The position numbers and the translations under genes are program-made. A DNA stretch of 54,845 nucleotides from an uncultured Clostridia bacterium (GTDB lineage Bacteria > Bacillota > Clostridia > Christensenellales > Borkfalkiaceae). The notes beneath the pieces were generated by a model. It was not told where the DNA came from. It did no database searches and saw only the letters and a program-made list of their open reading frames with translations. The first letter of the stretch is position 1, and each line of letters begins with the position of its first letter. Location of the stretch: positions 1 to 54,845 of the forward strand of contig CATLBN010000011.1 of NCBI GenBank assembly GCA_949878885.1, in the 5' to 3' direction. Shown piece after piece: positions 32,799 through 41,758 of the stretch.

Positions 32799-35102
32799 TT
32801 ATTTACCGCCCTTTTTCCTTTTAAAAATTTTTAAAATATCGTATTTGCCCGTATTCCGCAAAATTACGGGAACCGCAACCCCCGCAGCCGCGGCAATCCA
32901 TATAAACAGAGTCCACCACCAGCTGCCTACGGTATATACCGCCGCGCCTATTGTAAAGCTTGCCGCAACCCAAAATAAAAGCGTATATTTGAATTTGCCT
33001 TTTTGAAGTTCCGCTTTTGCGGTAGCACACGCGGCAAAACAAGGTATAGTGGTCATATTAAACGCTATAAACGCAAGCAATGCGGCTATAAATTGTCCGC
33101 GCGCTATTCCCGTATCGGCGGAAATAACGTTTATAAGCCCCGCGAGTTCCTCTACTCCCTCCTCGGTGCCTTCGCCCGCGTAAGCGCCTATGCAAAGCGC
33201 AAGTGTAGTAAAAGTTGCAATTACGTTTTCTTTGGCAACAAGACCCGTAATCGCCGCCACTGCAAACACCCATCCGAACTGTCCCAACTGAACGCCGAAA
33301 CCTAGCGGCGTAAACAACGGCTGTATAAACATACCTATCGACGCCAAAATAGATTGGTTCATTTGTTCGTCGGGCAAAAACTTCCAATTAAAGTTTAAAT
33401 GAGAAAACAGCCATATTATTACCGTGGAAGCAAAAATTATTGTAAACGCCTTTTTTACAAAGTGCTTTGCTTTGTCCCACAAGTGCAGAAAAAGATTTTT
33501 AGCCGAAGGCATTCTGTATGCCGGAAGTTCCATTATAAACGGAGGCGTTTCTCCTTTTAACGTAGTGCCGCGCATTAAAAGCACGCAAACAACCGCCGCG
33601 CATACGCCCAAAACATACATTCCGTAAGTTATCACGTCGGCGTTGCCCACGCCGAACGCGGCTACTATTCCTCCGGCAACCGCAGTTAAAATGGGAAGTT
33701 TTGCTCCGCAAGAGAAAAACGGAATTACTCTTATGGTTGCCGTGCGTTCTTTTTCATCTGACAGCGTACGGGTATTTACCGTAGCAGGAACCGAACAGCC
33801 GAATCCCATAATCATAGGCATAAAAGCCCTTCCGGAAAGTCCGAATCTGCGGAAAATTCTGTCTAAAACGAAAGCGATACGCGCCATATAGCCGGAATCT
33901 TCCAAAATCGAAAAAAACAAAAACAGCGTTAAAATCTGCGGTAAAAAGCCCATAACGGCAAAAATACCGCCCAAAATCCCGTCGCCGACAAGCCCCGTTG
34001 CCCACTCCGCCGCACCGCCGTTTTCCATAAGCGTAAGCACGCCGTCGGAAATACGGTCAAGAACAAGATTTAACAGATTAGTGAATATTACGCCGGGAGA
34101 AAACACCGCGCCGTCGTAAAATACGGCAAGTATTTCAACGCCGAAATTGTTTGCTCCTTCGTCAGTTGCAAGTCCGAGTTCCTGTAACGTAGGCATCCAA
34201 GCATGATTTTCCGTAAAGCCGTTTAAAAAAAACAAATTTTCGGAAAACGTTAAATGAAATATAAAAAACATTACCGCAAGGAATATGGGTATTGCCCAAA
34301 CTCTGTGGGTCAGAATTCTGTCTATTTTATCGGATTTTGTAAGCGTGCGGCTATCCGACTTTATTTTTGCCGCAGCAAGTTTTTCGGTTATGTATTTATA
34401 ACGCTCGTCGGCAATAGCCGCTTCCGCGTCGCAATCAAGCGACAGTTCGTCGTATATCGCCTTTGCACCGCTGTTTTCAAGCTCCAATTCGTCGCCCTCC
34501 AACAGCTTAACGGCGTGAAAAAGCGGCGATGATACGCCTGCCTTTTTGTAAAAAGAGCGCGCAGAGTCAAGTTCGGCTTTAAAAACGCCGCCCAAAACGG
34601 TTGACCCGTTCCGTTTTTCCGCAAGCGCAGCCGCGCGTTTCATCAGCTCTTTTATCCCATTCCCTTTCAATGCGGAAATTGCAACTACGGGAACGCCGAG
34701 CGCCGCTTCAAGCGCTTTAACGTTTATGACAGCGCCTGATTTTTCCACCTCGTCCATCATATTCAGCGCAACTATTATAGGCAAATCCGTTTCCAAAAGC
34801 TGAGTCGTCAAATAGAGATTGCGCTCCAAATTGGTTGCGTCCACTATATTAATTATGCCGTCAACCTGTTCGTTTAACACGAAATTGCGCGAAATCACTT
34901 CCTCAGGCGTGTACGGCGAAAGCGAATAAATTCCCGGCAAATCCACTATTTTAAAATAGTTGCCGCCGTCTTTATATACGCCCTCCCTTTTATCTACAGT
35001 TACCCCCGGCCAATTTCCTACGTGTGCGGAAGAACCCGTAAGCGCATTGAACAACGTTGTTTTACCGCAGTTGGGATTGCCTGCAAGCGCAAATAATTTC
35101 AT
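32799..35102 (-). CDS. feoB: Ferrous iron transporter FeoB
   Basis: A 767-residue inner-membrane Fe(II) transporter with an N-terminal G-protein domain. G1 is 'GNPNCGKTT' (residues 8-16), G3 is 'DLPGIYSLSPYTPEE', G4 is 'NMMDE' and G5 is 'SALKGNG'. Two Gate-type membrane regions follow; 'MGFGCSVPATVNTRTL' carries the conserved Cys. The start overlaps feoA by four bases (ATGA). Its length is normal for Gram-positive FeoB. It is the transport core of this operon. Confidence 0.96.
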   Translation of the reverse strand: MKLFALAGNPNCGKTTLFNALTGSSAHVGNWPGVTVDKREGVYKDGGNYFKIVDLPGIYSLSPYTPEEVISRNFVLNEQVDGIINIVDATNLERNLYLTTQLLETDLPIIVALNMMDEVEKSGAVINVKALEAALGVPVVAISALKGNGIKELMKRAAALAEKRNGSTVLGGVFKAELDSARSFYKKAGVSSPLFHAVKLLEGDELELENSGAKAIYDELSLDCDAEAAIADERYKYITEKLAAAKIKSDSRTLTKSDKIDRILTHRVWAIPIFLAVMFFIFHLTFSENLFFLNGFTENHAWMPTLQELGLATDEGANNFGVEILAVFYDGAVFSPGVIFTNLLNLVLDRISDGVLTLMENGGAAEWATGLVGDGILGGIFAVMGFLPQILTLFLFFSILEDSGYMARIAFVLDRIFRRFGLSGRAFMPMIMGFGCSVPATVNTRTLSDEKERTATIRVIPFFSCGAKLPILTAVAGGIVAAFGVGNADVITYGMYVLGVCAAVVCVLLMRGTTLKGETPPFIMELPAYRMPSAKNLFLHLWDKAKHFVKKAFTIIFASTVIIWLFSHLNFNWKFLPDEQMNQSILASIGMFIQPLFTPLGFGVQLGQFGWVFAVAAITGLVAKENVIATFTTLALCIGAYAGEGTEEGVEELAGLINVISADTGIARGQFIAALLAFIAFNMTTIPCFAACATAKAELQKGKFKYTLLFWVAASFTIGAAVYTVGSWWWTLFIWIAAAAGVAVPVILRNTGKYDILKIFKRKKGGK

Positions 35103-35326
35103 AATTCCACCTCAACACACGCGGCTTCCGACTTTCTTAACGTTAAAAAATAACCCCTAAGCGTAATTTCGATAGGGTCGCCGAGCGGCGCGCGCTTTTT
35201 CATAGCTATCTCCGCACCCGGCGTTACGCCCATATCGAACAGTCTTCTCCTAACCATGCCGGCGCCGGCAACCGATTTGATTACGCCGCTTTCGCCTACC
35301 GATAATTCATTTAAATTTTTTATCAT
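35099..35326 (-). CDS. feoA: FeoA-like SH3-domain protein, next to feoB
   Basis: A 75-residue cytoplasmic FeoA protein, an SH3-like beta-barrel that interacts with FeoB. 'GAGMVRRRLFDMGVTPGAEI' and 'DPIEITLRGYFLTLRKSEA' are the typical FeoA core. AAAGGAG lies 7 bases before the ATG. A DtxR-like palindrome sits at 35345-35358, just upstream of the ribosome site. Confidence 0.93.
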   Translation of the reverse strand: MIKNLNELSVGESGVIKSVAGAGMVRRRLFDMGVTPGAEIAMKKRAPLGDPIEITLRGYFLTLRKSEAACVEVEL

Positions 35327-35344
35327 AAATTCTCCTTTAATAAA

Positions 35345-35358
35345 TTAACCTTGGTTAA
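35345..35358. promoter_or_regulatory. DtxR/IdeR-like box before feoA
   Basis: TTAACC-TT-GGTTAA is a 6-2-6 inverted repeat, and a second box of the same type lies upstream of the first feoA-like gene. It is located in the leader between the two feoA genes, so it may act on a second internal promoter or as a roadblock. Confidence 0.55.
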
Positions 35359-35383
35359 ATTTTTAAACTTAAAATTTAGCGGC

Positions 35384-35596
35384 TCACGCCACTATAATTT
35401 TAATTGCTATAGCTTTGTCAAGGCAAAGTCTGCTTTGCTTTACCGCGACTATTACTCCGCACGCGCTTGTTTGCAACAGAGTGATTTTACTGCCGACCGT
35501 TATTCCCAATTCTATAAGATGTTTTTTTATTTTTTCGTCGGCGCCTATTTTACGTACTTCCAATTCATCCCCTGCAGAGGCAAAAGTTATAGGCAT
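35384..35596 (-). CDS. Second FeoA-like protein
   Basis: 70 residues from the ATG at 35596, which has GGAGGATGAT just upstream; a longer frame from 35641 lacks such a site. The core 'IKKHLIELGITVGSKITLLQ' and 'SRLCLDKAIAIKIIVA' match FeoA/SH3-like barrels but are diverged from the neighbour. Many Clostridia carry two FeoA-type proteins, here in the order feoA2-feoA1-feoB. It is the first gene of the operon. Confidence 0.88.
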   Translation of the reverse strand: MPITFASAGDELEVRKIGADEKIKKHLIELGITVGSKITLLQTSACGVIVAVKQSRLCLDKAIAIKIIVA

Positions 35597-35646
35597 ATCA
35601 TCCTCCACGCCGCAAAAACTTAACCGCGGCTTATTTTTCATTGAAT

Positions 35647-35696
35647 ATAATATGCGCCAAAATTTAATTTGTCAACAAAAAATTAACCTAAGTTAA
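35647..35696 (-). promoter_or_regulatory. feo operon promoter and iron box
   Basis: TTGACA (35675-35670), 17 bases, TATTAT (35652-35647). TTAACC-TA-AGTTAA (35683-35696) lies just upstream of the -35 and contains TTAGGTTA on the minus strand, the DtxR-type half-site. An iron-dependent regulator is likely. Confidence 0.7.
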
Positions 35697-35716
35697 TATT
35701 TTTTTTATAAATTTAT

Positions 35717-35744
35717 AAGCCGCGGCGCATACTCTCCGCGGCTT
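35717..35744 (-). terminator. Terminator of the 313-residue membrane protein gene
   Basis: Stem AAGCCGCGG/CCGCGGCTT followed on the minus strand by an A/T-rich run with many T residues. Confidence 0.7.
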
Positions 35745-35747
35745 GTC

Positions 35748-36689
35748 TTAAGCGTAAAAATTATAAGGAATTTTAAACCAATCCATAGCCTCGTGCTTTA
35801 TATATCGGTTATCTCCCTTGGATTTTTTGGTATTAAACTTATAAATCAAACGCGACATTGTAGCTTCGTTTACGCCTATTATTTCATAGTCGCATTTATT
35901 ATCAGGCAATCTTGCAAAATAATAATAATTTTGCAAATCTCTGAATATCAAATACGTCAATCCGTCTTTTTTTATATTGTTTAAATCAGGCGCGCCGCCG
36001 CACAAATCTTTGGTATTTATTTTAATATCGGTACCCTCTTTATATAAAATTTTTCTGTTAGGAAAAAACAAATCCTGCAAAATAAATTTGGTCCCTGTTC
36101 TTTTAATATCCACATATTCAACCTTAGATATTTCGCCGAAGTAAACGCCGCATAAATAGCAAGCGTTTCTTTCTATATCCGCTAAATAATAATTACCTTT
36201 CTTTTTAAGTTTAATATCCGGTTTCTTATGCGCCGTTTCGGAAAATCTTTTTTGCTTATTTGAAATTTCAAAAGAAAATTTTAAACTTGCAAACGTTGTA
36301 ACGCCCAAAGCCGCCGCAGAAAATACCCCCATGGTTACTTCGTAGTAATTATCCGTACTTTGCTCAACTACGAACGCGTGCAAAAAAGCGTTTTCAATAA
36401 CCAAAAAAAGCGGTGATAGCAATATTGATAAACAGTGCATTCTGCTGTCTTCTACCGCCCTATGCGATAATAAACTGTAAACCGATAATCCGCCGTAAGC
36501 TGTTACGGTTAAAAATATTAAGGCTATGTTGAAAGTTCTGTATAAGCCCGGGGCTTGAACTTTATTCTTATATACTTCTACAAAGCCATGACCGTCCAGA
36601 ATTGCGTACACTATTACCGAAAATACGCAAAACACAACGTATGCTATAACCCACAAACAAAACCGCGAACATTTTCTGTTTAACTTCAT
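35748..36689 (-). CDS. Membrane protein with soluble C-terminal domain
   Basis: A 313-residue protein with about four membrane helices in the first 150 residues, then a ~150-residue soluble beta-rich part ('YYLADIERNACYLCGVYFG', 'IKINTKDLCGGAPDLNNI'). GGGAGAG precedes the ATG at 36689. I recognise no named domain. It lies alone between the feo operon and the glucuronide operon. A sensor or small-ligand-binding membrane protein is possible, but unsupported. Confidence 0.75.
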   Translation of the reverse strand: MKLNRKCSRFCLWVIAYVVFCVFSVIVYAILDGHGFVEVYKNKVQAPGLYRTFNIALIFLTVTAYGGLSVYSLLSHRAVEDSRMHCLSILLSPLFLVIENAFLHAFVVEQSTDNYYEVTMGVFSAAALGVTTFASLKFSFEISNKQKRFSETAHKKPDIKLKKKGNYYLADIERNACYLCGVYFGEISKVEYVDIKRTGTKFILQDLFFPNRKILYKEGTDIKINTKDLCGGAPDLNNIKKDGLTYLIFRDLQNYYYFARLPDNKCDYEIIGVNEATMSRLIYKFNTKKSKGDNRYIKHEAMDWFKIPYNFYA

Positions 36690-37000
36690 ATTTTCTCTCC
36701 CGTAAAAAAATTATAAAATTAATAAACATTTTTAAAAAAGTTTAATATAATTCTTTTTAATTTGGTTTGCTTTTAATATAGGCTTACCGAAAACCTGCAT
36801 ATTGGTTGTAAACGCCGCTATTTGCTTTAACGCTTATTTTAGCAATAAGATTCGGGTTTGTCAATATTCCATAGAATATGGGCAAGATTTGCACTTGAAG
36901 AATAAACCGGGCGTTTGCCATGTATATTTACGGTTTTACTTTGACTCGGTTTTGCTATTAAAGCTTTAATTTTTAACTGAATTTGCACTATGCATAAAAA
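36690..37000. other. Intergenic region with no supported gene
   Basis: AT-rich sequence between the 313-residue gene and the glucuronide operon terminator. A short minus-strand frame (36839-37027) starts inside the terminator and has no ribosome site, so I do not call it. A small TATTC/GAATA inverted repeat near 36872 is the only structure seen. Confidence 0.6.
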
Positions 37001-37030
37001 AATGCCCTCTGTTGAAACGGAGGGCATTTA
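37001..37030 (-). terminator. Terminator of the glucuronide operon
   Basis: Stem AAATGCCCTC/GAGGGCATTT followed on the minus strand by a run of T residues. Confidence 0.9.
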
Positions 37031-37116
37031 ACAAATAAAACGGGGCGGATAGTTTGCGCCGACTCGCTTTATTTAAATTATTTACAATGGCTACTATGTA
37101 TTGCGCTCATACGCTT

Positions 37117-37965
37117 TTAAACTCCGCTGTAAGAAGAAAAACCACCGTCAATGGGAATACAAACGCCCGTTACAAACCCTGCCGCCTCGCTGCTTATAAG
37201 GTATAGGGTCGTACCTACCAAATCGTCAACTGCGCCAAATCTACCCATAGGCGTTGCAGCAAGAATTTTTCCCGTTCTTGCCGTAGGCGTCCCGTCGCTG
37301 TTCCACAAAAGTTTCTCGTTTTGTTTTGTCGAAAAAAAGCCCGGCGCTATTGCGTTTACGCGGATACCTATGTGCGAAAAATGCACAGCAAGCCACTGCG
37401 TAAAATTTGTTATTGCAGCTTTCGCGCCCGAATATGCAGGTATCTTTGTAAGCGGCGTATATGCGTTCATGGACGAAATATTCAAGATATTACAGTCCTT
37501 TCTCCCTACCATATCTTTTGAAAATACCTGCGTAGGCAACAACGTACCGATAAAGTTAAGATTAAACACAAATTCCACGCCCGACTGCTCTAAATCAAAG
37601 AAAGTTTTAATTCCCTTAACCTCGTCGCCAAGCTCGGCATATTCGTTATCGGTTGTTGCCTTGGGGTTGTTGCCGCCTGCGCCGTTTATTAAAATATCAC
37701 ACTTTCCGAAAGCCTTCAAAACTTCTTCGCGGCATTTTTCAAGACTGTCTTTTATCAGAACGTTCGCCTCAAACCCTTTCGCCGCATAGCCCTCGGCGGT
37801 TAATTTATCTGCAAATTCCCGCGCTTTTTCTACTTCTCTGTCCAATATTGCCACTTTGGCACCGCACTGCGCGATTGCTTTTGCAAGATGCGAACATATT
37901 ACGCCCGCCGCTCCTGTTATGACGACTACTTTATCTTTTAAATCAACTGTAAAAGGTAATTTCAT
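37117..37965 (-). CDS. uxuB: D-mannonate oxidoreductase (SDR, UxuB-like)
   Basis: A 282-residue short-chain dehydrogenase that interconverts fructuronate and mannonate with NAD(P)H. 'VVVITGAAGVICSHLAKAIA' is the Rossmann motif, 'NILINGAGGNNPKAT' a structural motif, 'LNISSMNAYTPLTKIPAYSG' carries the catalytic Ser and Tyr, and Lys follows in 'AYSGAKAA'. 'IRVNAIAPGFF' and the C-terminal 'IPIDGGFSSYSGV' are typical of the YjmF/UxuB-type SDRs. It is the last gene of the operon, directly after uxuA. AAGGAG precedes the ATG. Confidence 0.88.
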   Translation of the reverse strand: MKLPFTVDLKDKVVVITGAAGVICSHLAKAIAQCGAKVAILDREVEKAREFADKLTAEGYAAKGFEANVLIKDSLEKCREEVLKAFGKCDILINGAGGNNPKATTDNEYAELGDEVKGIKTFFDLEQSGVEFVFNLNFIGTLLPTQVFSKDMVGRKDCNILNISSMNAYTPLTKIPAYSGAKAAITNFTQWLAVHFSHIGIRVNAIAPGFFSTKQNEKLLWNSDGTPTARTGKILAATPMGRFGAVDDLVGTTLYLISSEAAGFVTGVCIPIDGGFSSYSGV

Positions 37966-37982
37966 ATTTGCAACTCCTTAAA

Positions 37983-39020
37983 TTATTTTTTTAAATCCTT
38001 ATTTACCGCTTCGAACAATCCGCATAAATAGGTCGCTCCCATAGCTCTGTCAAAAAGCCCGTAACCGGGTTTGGCGTCCTCTCCCCAAACGTTCCTGCCG
38101 TGATCGGGGCGCAGATATCCGTTAAAACCGTTCTTTTCCAACGCCTTAACTATCTCGTAAATATCCACGTTTCCGCAGTCTGTCATATGTCCGTTTTCAT
38201 AAAAGTCCGTTTCGGACGTGTACTTCAACTGACGGAGATGCGCAAAATATATTCTGTCGGCATACTTCGCCGCCATTTTAGGCAAATCGTTGAATCTCCC
38301 CGCACCCAAAGAACCCGTGCAGAAAGTTATGCCGTTATGCTTGTTTGGAACGGCTTTGAACAGCCTGTCGTAATCTTCTTGACGTCCTACTATTCTCGGC
38401 AAACCGAATATATCCCAAGGCGGATCGTCGGGATGAACGGCAAGGTTTACGTCCGCCTCGTCGCACGCCGGCATTACGGCATTTAAAAAGTAAACAAAGT
38501 TTTCAAACAACTTTTCGTGAGTCATACCCTCGTACTCTTTTAAAAGCCCGTTCAATTCTTCCGAAGTATAGCTTTCGTCCCAACCCGGCAAACGCAAATT
38601 GTGTTTGTCAAGTTTAACAAAGTCCGCTTCGCTGTACGAAAGCGAAGTTGCCCCGTCATTATGCTTGAAATAAAGATTAGTACGGAACCAATCGAATACG
38701 GGCATAAAGTTATAACAAATACACTTAACCCCTGCTTTGCCGCAGTTGATAATGTTTTGTTTATAATTCTCTATAAATTTATCGCGCGTCGTCTTGCCGA
38801 GTTTGATATCCTCGTGAACGGGAACGGACTCAATAACTTCCATTTCCAGCCCTGCGGCATTGCAAAGCTTTTTAAGACGAAGCAGCTTGTCCACCCCCCA
38901 AACGGCACCTACGGGTTCGTCGTAAACGGCGGTTACAACGCCCGTCATTCCTTGAATTTGCTTTATATAGATTAACGGAATGCAATCTTTTTCGCCGTAC
39001 CACCTAAACGTCATTTTCAT
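37983..39020 (-). CDS. uxuA: Mannonate dehydratase
   Basis: A 345-residue TIM-barrel metal enzyme that dehydrates D-mannonate to 2-keto-3-deoxygluconate. The N-terminus 'MKMTFRWYGEKDCIPLIYIK', the 'CYNFMPVFDWFRTNL' segment, the metal-site 'LAVHPDDPPWDIFGLPRI', 'FCTGSLGAGRFND' and 'YLRPDHGRNVWGE' with Asp/His are all characteristic of UxuA. GAGG lies before the ATG. Together with UxuB it carries glucuronate from fructuronate to KDG. Confidence 0.95.
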   Translation of the reverse strand: MKMTFRWYGEKDCIPLIYIKQIQGMTGVVTAVYDEPVGAVWGVDKLLRLKKLCNAAGLEMEVIESVPVHEDIKLGKTTRDKFIENYKQNIINCGKAGVKCICYNFMPVFDWFRTNLYFKHNDGATSLSYSEADFVKLDKHNLRLPGWDESYTSEELNGLLKEYEGMTHEKLFENFVYFLNAVMPACDEADVNLAVHPDDPPWDIFGLPRIVGRQEDYDRLFKAVPNKHNGITFCTGSLGAGRFNDLPKMAAKYADRIYFAHLRQLKYTSETDFYENGHMTDCGNVDIYEIVKALEKNGFNGYLRPDHGRNVWGEDAKPGYGLFDRAMGATYLCGLFEAVNKDLKK

Positions 39021-39105
39021 ATATACAACCTCTTATAATAAGTATGTTTTGCTTTTATACGCTATTTTCGGGCAAAAATATTTTTGCCTTATAAAAAAAT
39101 TAAAT

Positions 39106-39921
39106 TTAAGATAGATTATCTAAAAATTCTTTTTTCAAATCTACGGGATCTCCGTTTATAATTTTTTCAAGCGTTAAGTTAATATTTTTCCAGCTTTCAA
39201 CTTCGTGATTTACCAAAATAGGATAAAAGTTTACGTTGTTTTGTTCCGCCGCCTGCAAATCGCCGAAAGCGTCGCCTACCATAACGATTTTTTGTGGTTT
39301 GTATCCTTTATTAATAAGTTCCGAGATACAGTGTGCCTTACCGCCGTCTTGCTGTGTAGTAATACAGTCGCACAATTCCAACAGTCCGCAACGCTCCCAT
39401 TCTTCTTTGACCGCTACGAAATTGGCAGAGGATACTATTGCAATATCGAATTTTTCTCTTGCCTCCTTCAAAGCTTCACGCACGCCGTCGAAAGCTTTTT
39501 TTTCTCTGTCTGGCAACGACTTTATGGCAACATTGGTAACTTGCGACCACAAAAGCGCTTTTTTAAACGTTTCGCCTCCGCTTTCGTCTATCTGTTTTTT
39601 TAAAGACGCTTCCGAAAGCTCTCTCGCTTCATCCGTCCACTTTTTAAAAGTTTTACATTCGTCGTCTTTCGGATATAATTCACACAGTATTTGCGCCAAT
39701 CCTTTAAAGCGGTTTACGCCTCTCGAAAACTGGTAAAGATTAATCTCGTTCCATCTATCAAGCACATTTTGAGTGTTTTTCGTAATTTTGAAAACTTTTA
39801 CAAACGACGGGCCGAAACACTTATTATGTTTTGCCGTCATCGTATCCATTGCGCAGCCGTCGCTGTCAACGCATAGTAAATAGTTCTTATTTTTTTTAAA
39901 TTCATTTAACCATACAGCCAT
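39106..39921 (-). CDS. HAD-family phosphatase
   Basis: A 271-residue HAD hydrolase with the full DxD motif, 'LLCVDSDGCAMDTMTAKHN' (Asp19 and Asp21), a helical cap, motif II Ser in 'IAIVSSANF', and motif IV 'VMVGDAFGDLQAAEQNNVNF'. It starts one base after the uidA stop, so it is in the same operon. A phosphatase for a phosphorylated uronic-acid or sugar intermediate would make sense in this context, but the substrate is unknown. Confidence 0.85.
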   Translation of the reverse strand: MAVWLNEFKKNKNYLLCVDSDGCAMDTMTAKHNKCFGPSFVKVFKITKNTQNVLDRWNEINLYQFSRGVNRFKGLAQILCELYPKDDECKTFKKWTDEARELSEASLKKQIDESGGETFKKALLWSQVTNVAIKSLPDREKKAFDGVREALKEAREKFDIAIVSSANFVAVKEEWERCGLLELCDCITTQQDGGKAHCISELINKGYKPQKIVMVGDAFGDLQAAEQNNVNFYPILVNHEVESWKNINLTLEKIINGDPVDLKKEFLDNLS

Positions 39922-39922
39922 T

Positions 39923-41746
39923 TCATTTGTTTCCCTTATAATTTACGGGCAGCTTCCCCCAACGCTTTTTCAAATAAAAAGCAGAGTGCTTGGGATTGCG
40001 TTCCCTTGTGAATACACCCTTTTTGTTGCCGTCTACCCTAAGCGTTCCTTCCGTAGTTTGGAAGTCCGCAAAGTTCCAAATCTGTTCGCCCATAATACAG
40101 GAGTGCTTATCAAAAATCTTATGGTAGCCTTCAAGGTATTCTTCCTGATAATTCTCCGTCCACTGAATTGCAGGTAATCTTGTAAGCCCCTGCAAGGTAT
40201 CGGTGCCGTACTCGGTAAACATAACAGGCTTGCCCGTTGCATCCCATTTTTCAAGTTCTTCGTCAAGCCTTGCAAAAGCGTCCTCAAGTTCGTATCCTCC
40301 CATAAGATACCACCCGTAATAGCGGTTTAGCATTACAAAATCGGTAAGATGCGTACAACGGCATTTATCTGGCTGCGAGGCTATGATATGCGCAAAGCTT
40401 CTGGGGCGCTTTTGAACGTCCAACTCGTAACACTTTTCGAACAATGCTTTAAAATATGGAACCGCCTTTTCCGAACCTACCGTATCCGGCTCGTTTAATA
40501 GCGACCAAGCTATCACGGAAGCATAATTTTTATCTCTCTGCACACATTCTTCTAGAGTGTTCAAATGATTTTTAAGCGTTACGGTTTGAACTATTTCCTC
40601 CTCGAAATAGGGCTTTATTTTAGCCGCCGTCGCCGCGTCCACAGCGTTTCTTGTAGAGATGAGCATACCCACCGCAGGCAGCTCGTCTATTATTAAAAAT
40701 CCTTCTCTGTCGGCAAGCTGATAAATCTCCTCGCTATAAGGATAATGGCTGGTGCGGAATGAGTTTGCACCTATCCACTTCATAAGCTCGAAATCACGCT
40801 TTATGAACGGAAGATTATATCCCCTACCGCAAACCGCGCTGTCCTCGTGTTTGCCGAAGCCCTTAAAATATACCGGATTTCCGTTAATTAATATGCGGTT
40901 GCCATCTATGCACACGGTGCGAACGCCGACTTCCAAAAAATATTTATCTAAAACTTTACCGCCGTTCCAAAGAGTAAATTCAAACGTATAAAGATACGCG
41001 TTAAGCGGCTGCCATAGGCGAGCGTTCTTAATTTCCAACGCTCCGTTTTTGCCGCAGGTACAGGCAACCTTTTTGCGCTTTTCGTCATAGACCTCAACTT
41101 TAAGCTCGCCGTTGCCCACCGTTTCTACAGAATAGTCTGAATAAGCCGTTTTGCCCTCTATGCGGTGGTTTAATGTTATGTCTATTATAGAATTTTTGGG
41201 CGTTATAACAAGTTTTACGGGGCGGATAAGCCCAGAATAGTTAAAGAAATCAAAATAAGGCGTGGTAAACTTTCTGCCGTTTTTCAAAACTTTGTACTCG
41301 CCGCAGGGAAGCGTCGTATGCGAAAGCTCGTTATTAAGTTTAACCACTATGCGGTTAGGCGCGTCAAAATTCAACAGTTTTCCAACATTTACGGTAAACG
41401 GCAAAAAACCGCCGTGATGATATGCGACTTTTTCACCATTGAAATACACTTCGGCAATGTGCGCCGCCGCATAAAAGCGGATATCCACGTCCCTGTCTTT
41501 CCACGCGCTGTCGGCATAAAAAGATGTTTCGTACCAAAAATCGCCCGTATATTCCTTGTACTGCTTTTCGGTAAAAAAGTCGGCAAAGCTTGCCGGTACG
41601 GGCAGCAATATCCCATCGGGAATGCCGTTTTTATAGTTTTTTACCTCGCCCTCGCTATCAAAATCGAAAGCAAATTTCCACATACCGGAAAGGTCTACAA
41701 CCTGTCTTGTCGGCGTGTTTTTCGGATATAAATATTTGTTAGCCAT
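39923..41746 (-). CDS. uidA: Beta-glucuronidase (GH2)
   Basis: A 607-residue GH2 enzyme that releases glucuronate from beta-D-glucuronides. The sugar-binding domain, Ig-like domain and TIM barrel are in normal order. The acid/base Glu is in 'AWSLLNEPDTVG', the nucleophile Glu in 'PVMFTEYGTDTLQGL', and the glucuronate-recognising N-x-K motif is kept in 'VDGNKKGVFTRERNPKHSAF', which separates it from galactosidases. It has no signal peptide, so it is cytoplasmic and acts after uptake of the glucuronide by the neighbouring ABC transporter. AAGGAG precedes the ATG. Confidence 0.95.
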   Translation of the reverse strand: MANKYLYPKNTPTRQVVDLSGMWKFAFDFDSEGEVKNYKNGIPDGILLPVPASFADFFTEKQYKEYTGDFWYETSFYADSAWKDRDVDIRFYAAAHIAEVYFNGEKVAYHHGGFLPFTVNVGKLLNFDAPNRIVVKLNNELSHTTLPCGEYKVLKNGRKFTTPYFDFFNYSGLIRPVKLVITPKNSIIDITLNHRIEGKTAYSDYSVETVGNGELKVEVYDEKRKKVACTCGKNGALEIKNARLWQPLNAYLYTFEFTLWNGGKVLDKYFLEVGVRTVCIDGNRILINGNPVYFKGFGKHEDSAVCGRGYNLPFIKRDFELMKWIGANSFRTSHYPYSEEIYQLADREGFLIIDELPAVGMLISTRNAVDAATAAKIKPYFEEEIVQTVTLKNHLNTLEECVQRDKNYASVIAWSLLNEPDTVGSEKAVPYFKALFEKCYELDVQKRPRSFAHIIASQPDKCRCTHLTDFVMLNRYYGWYLMGGYELEDAFARLDEELEKWDATGKPVMFTEYGTDTLQGLTRLPAIQWTENYQEEYLEGYHKIFDKHSCIMGEQIWNFADFQTTEGTLRVDGNKKGVFTRERNPKHSAFYLKKRWGKLPVNYKGNK

Positions 41747-41758
41747 ACTGTTCTCCTT

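Noticed and set aside
36839-37027. 62-residue minus-strand frame
   Set aside because: It begins inside the operon terminator stem, has no ribosome site and has no recognisable sequence.
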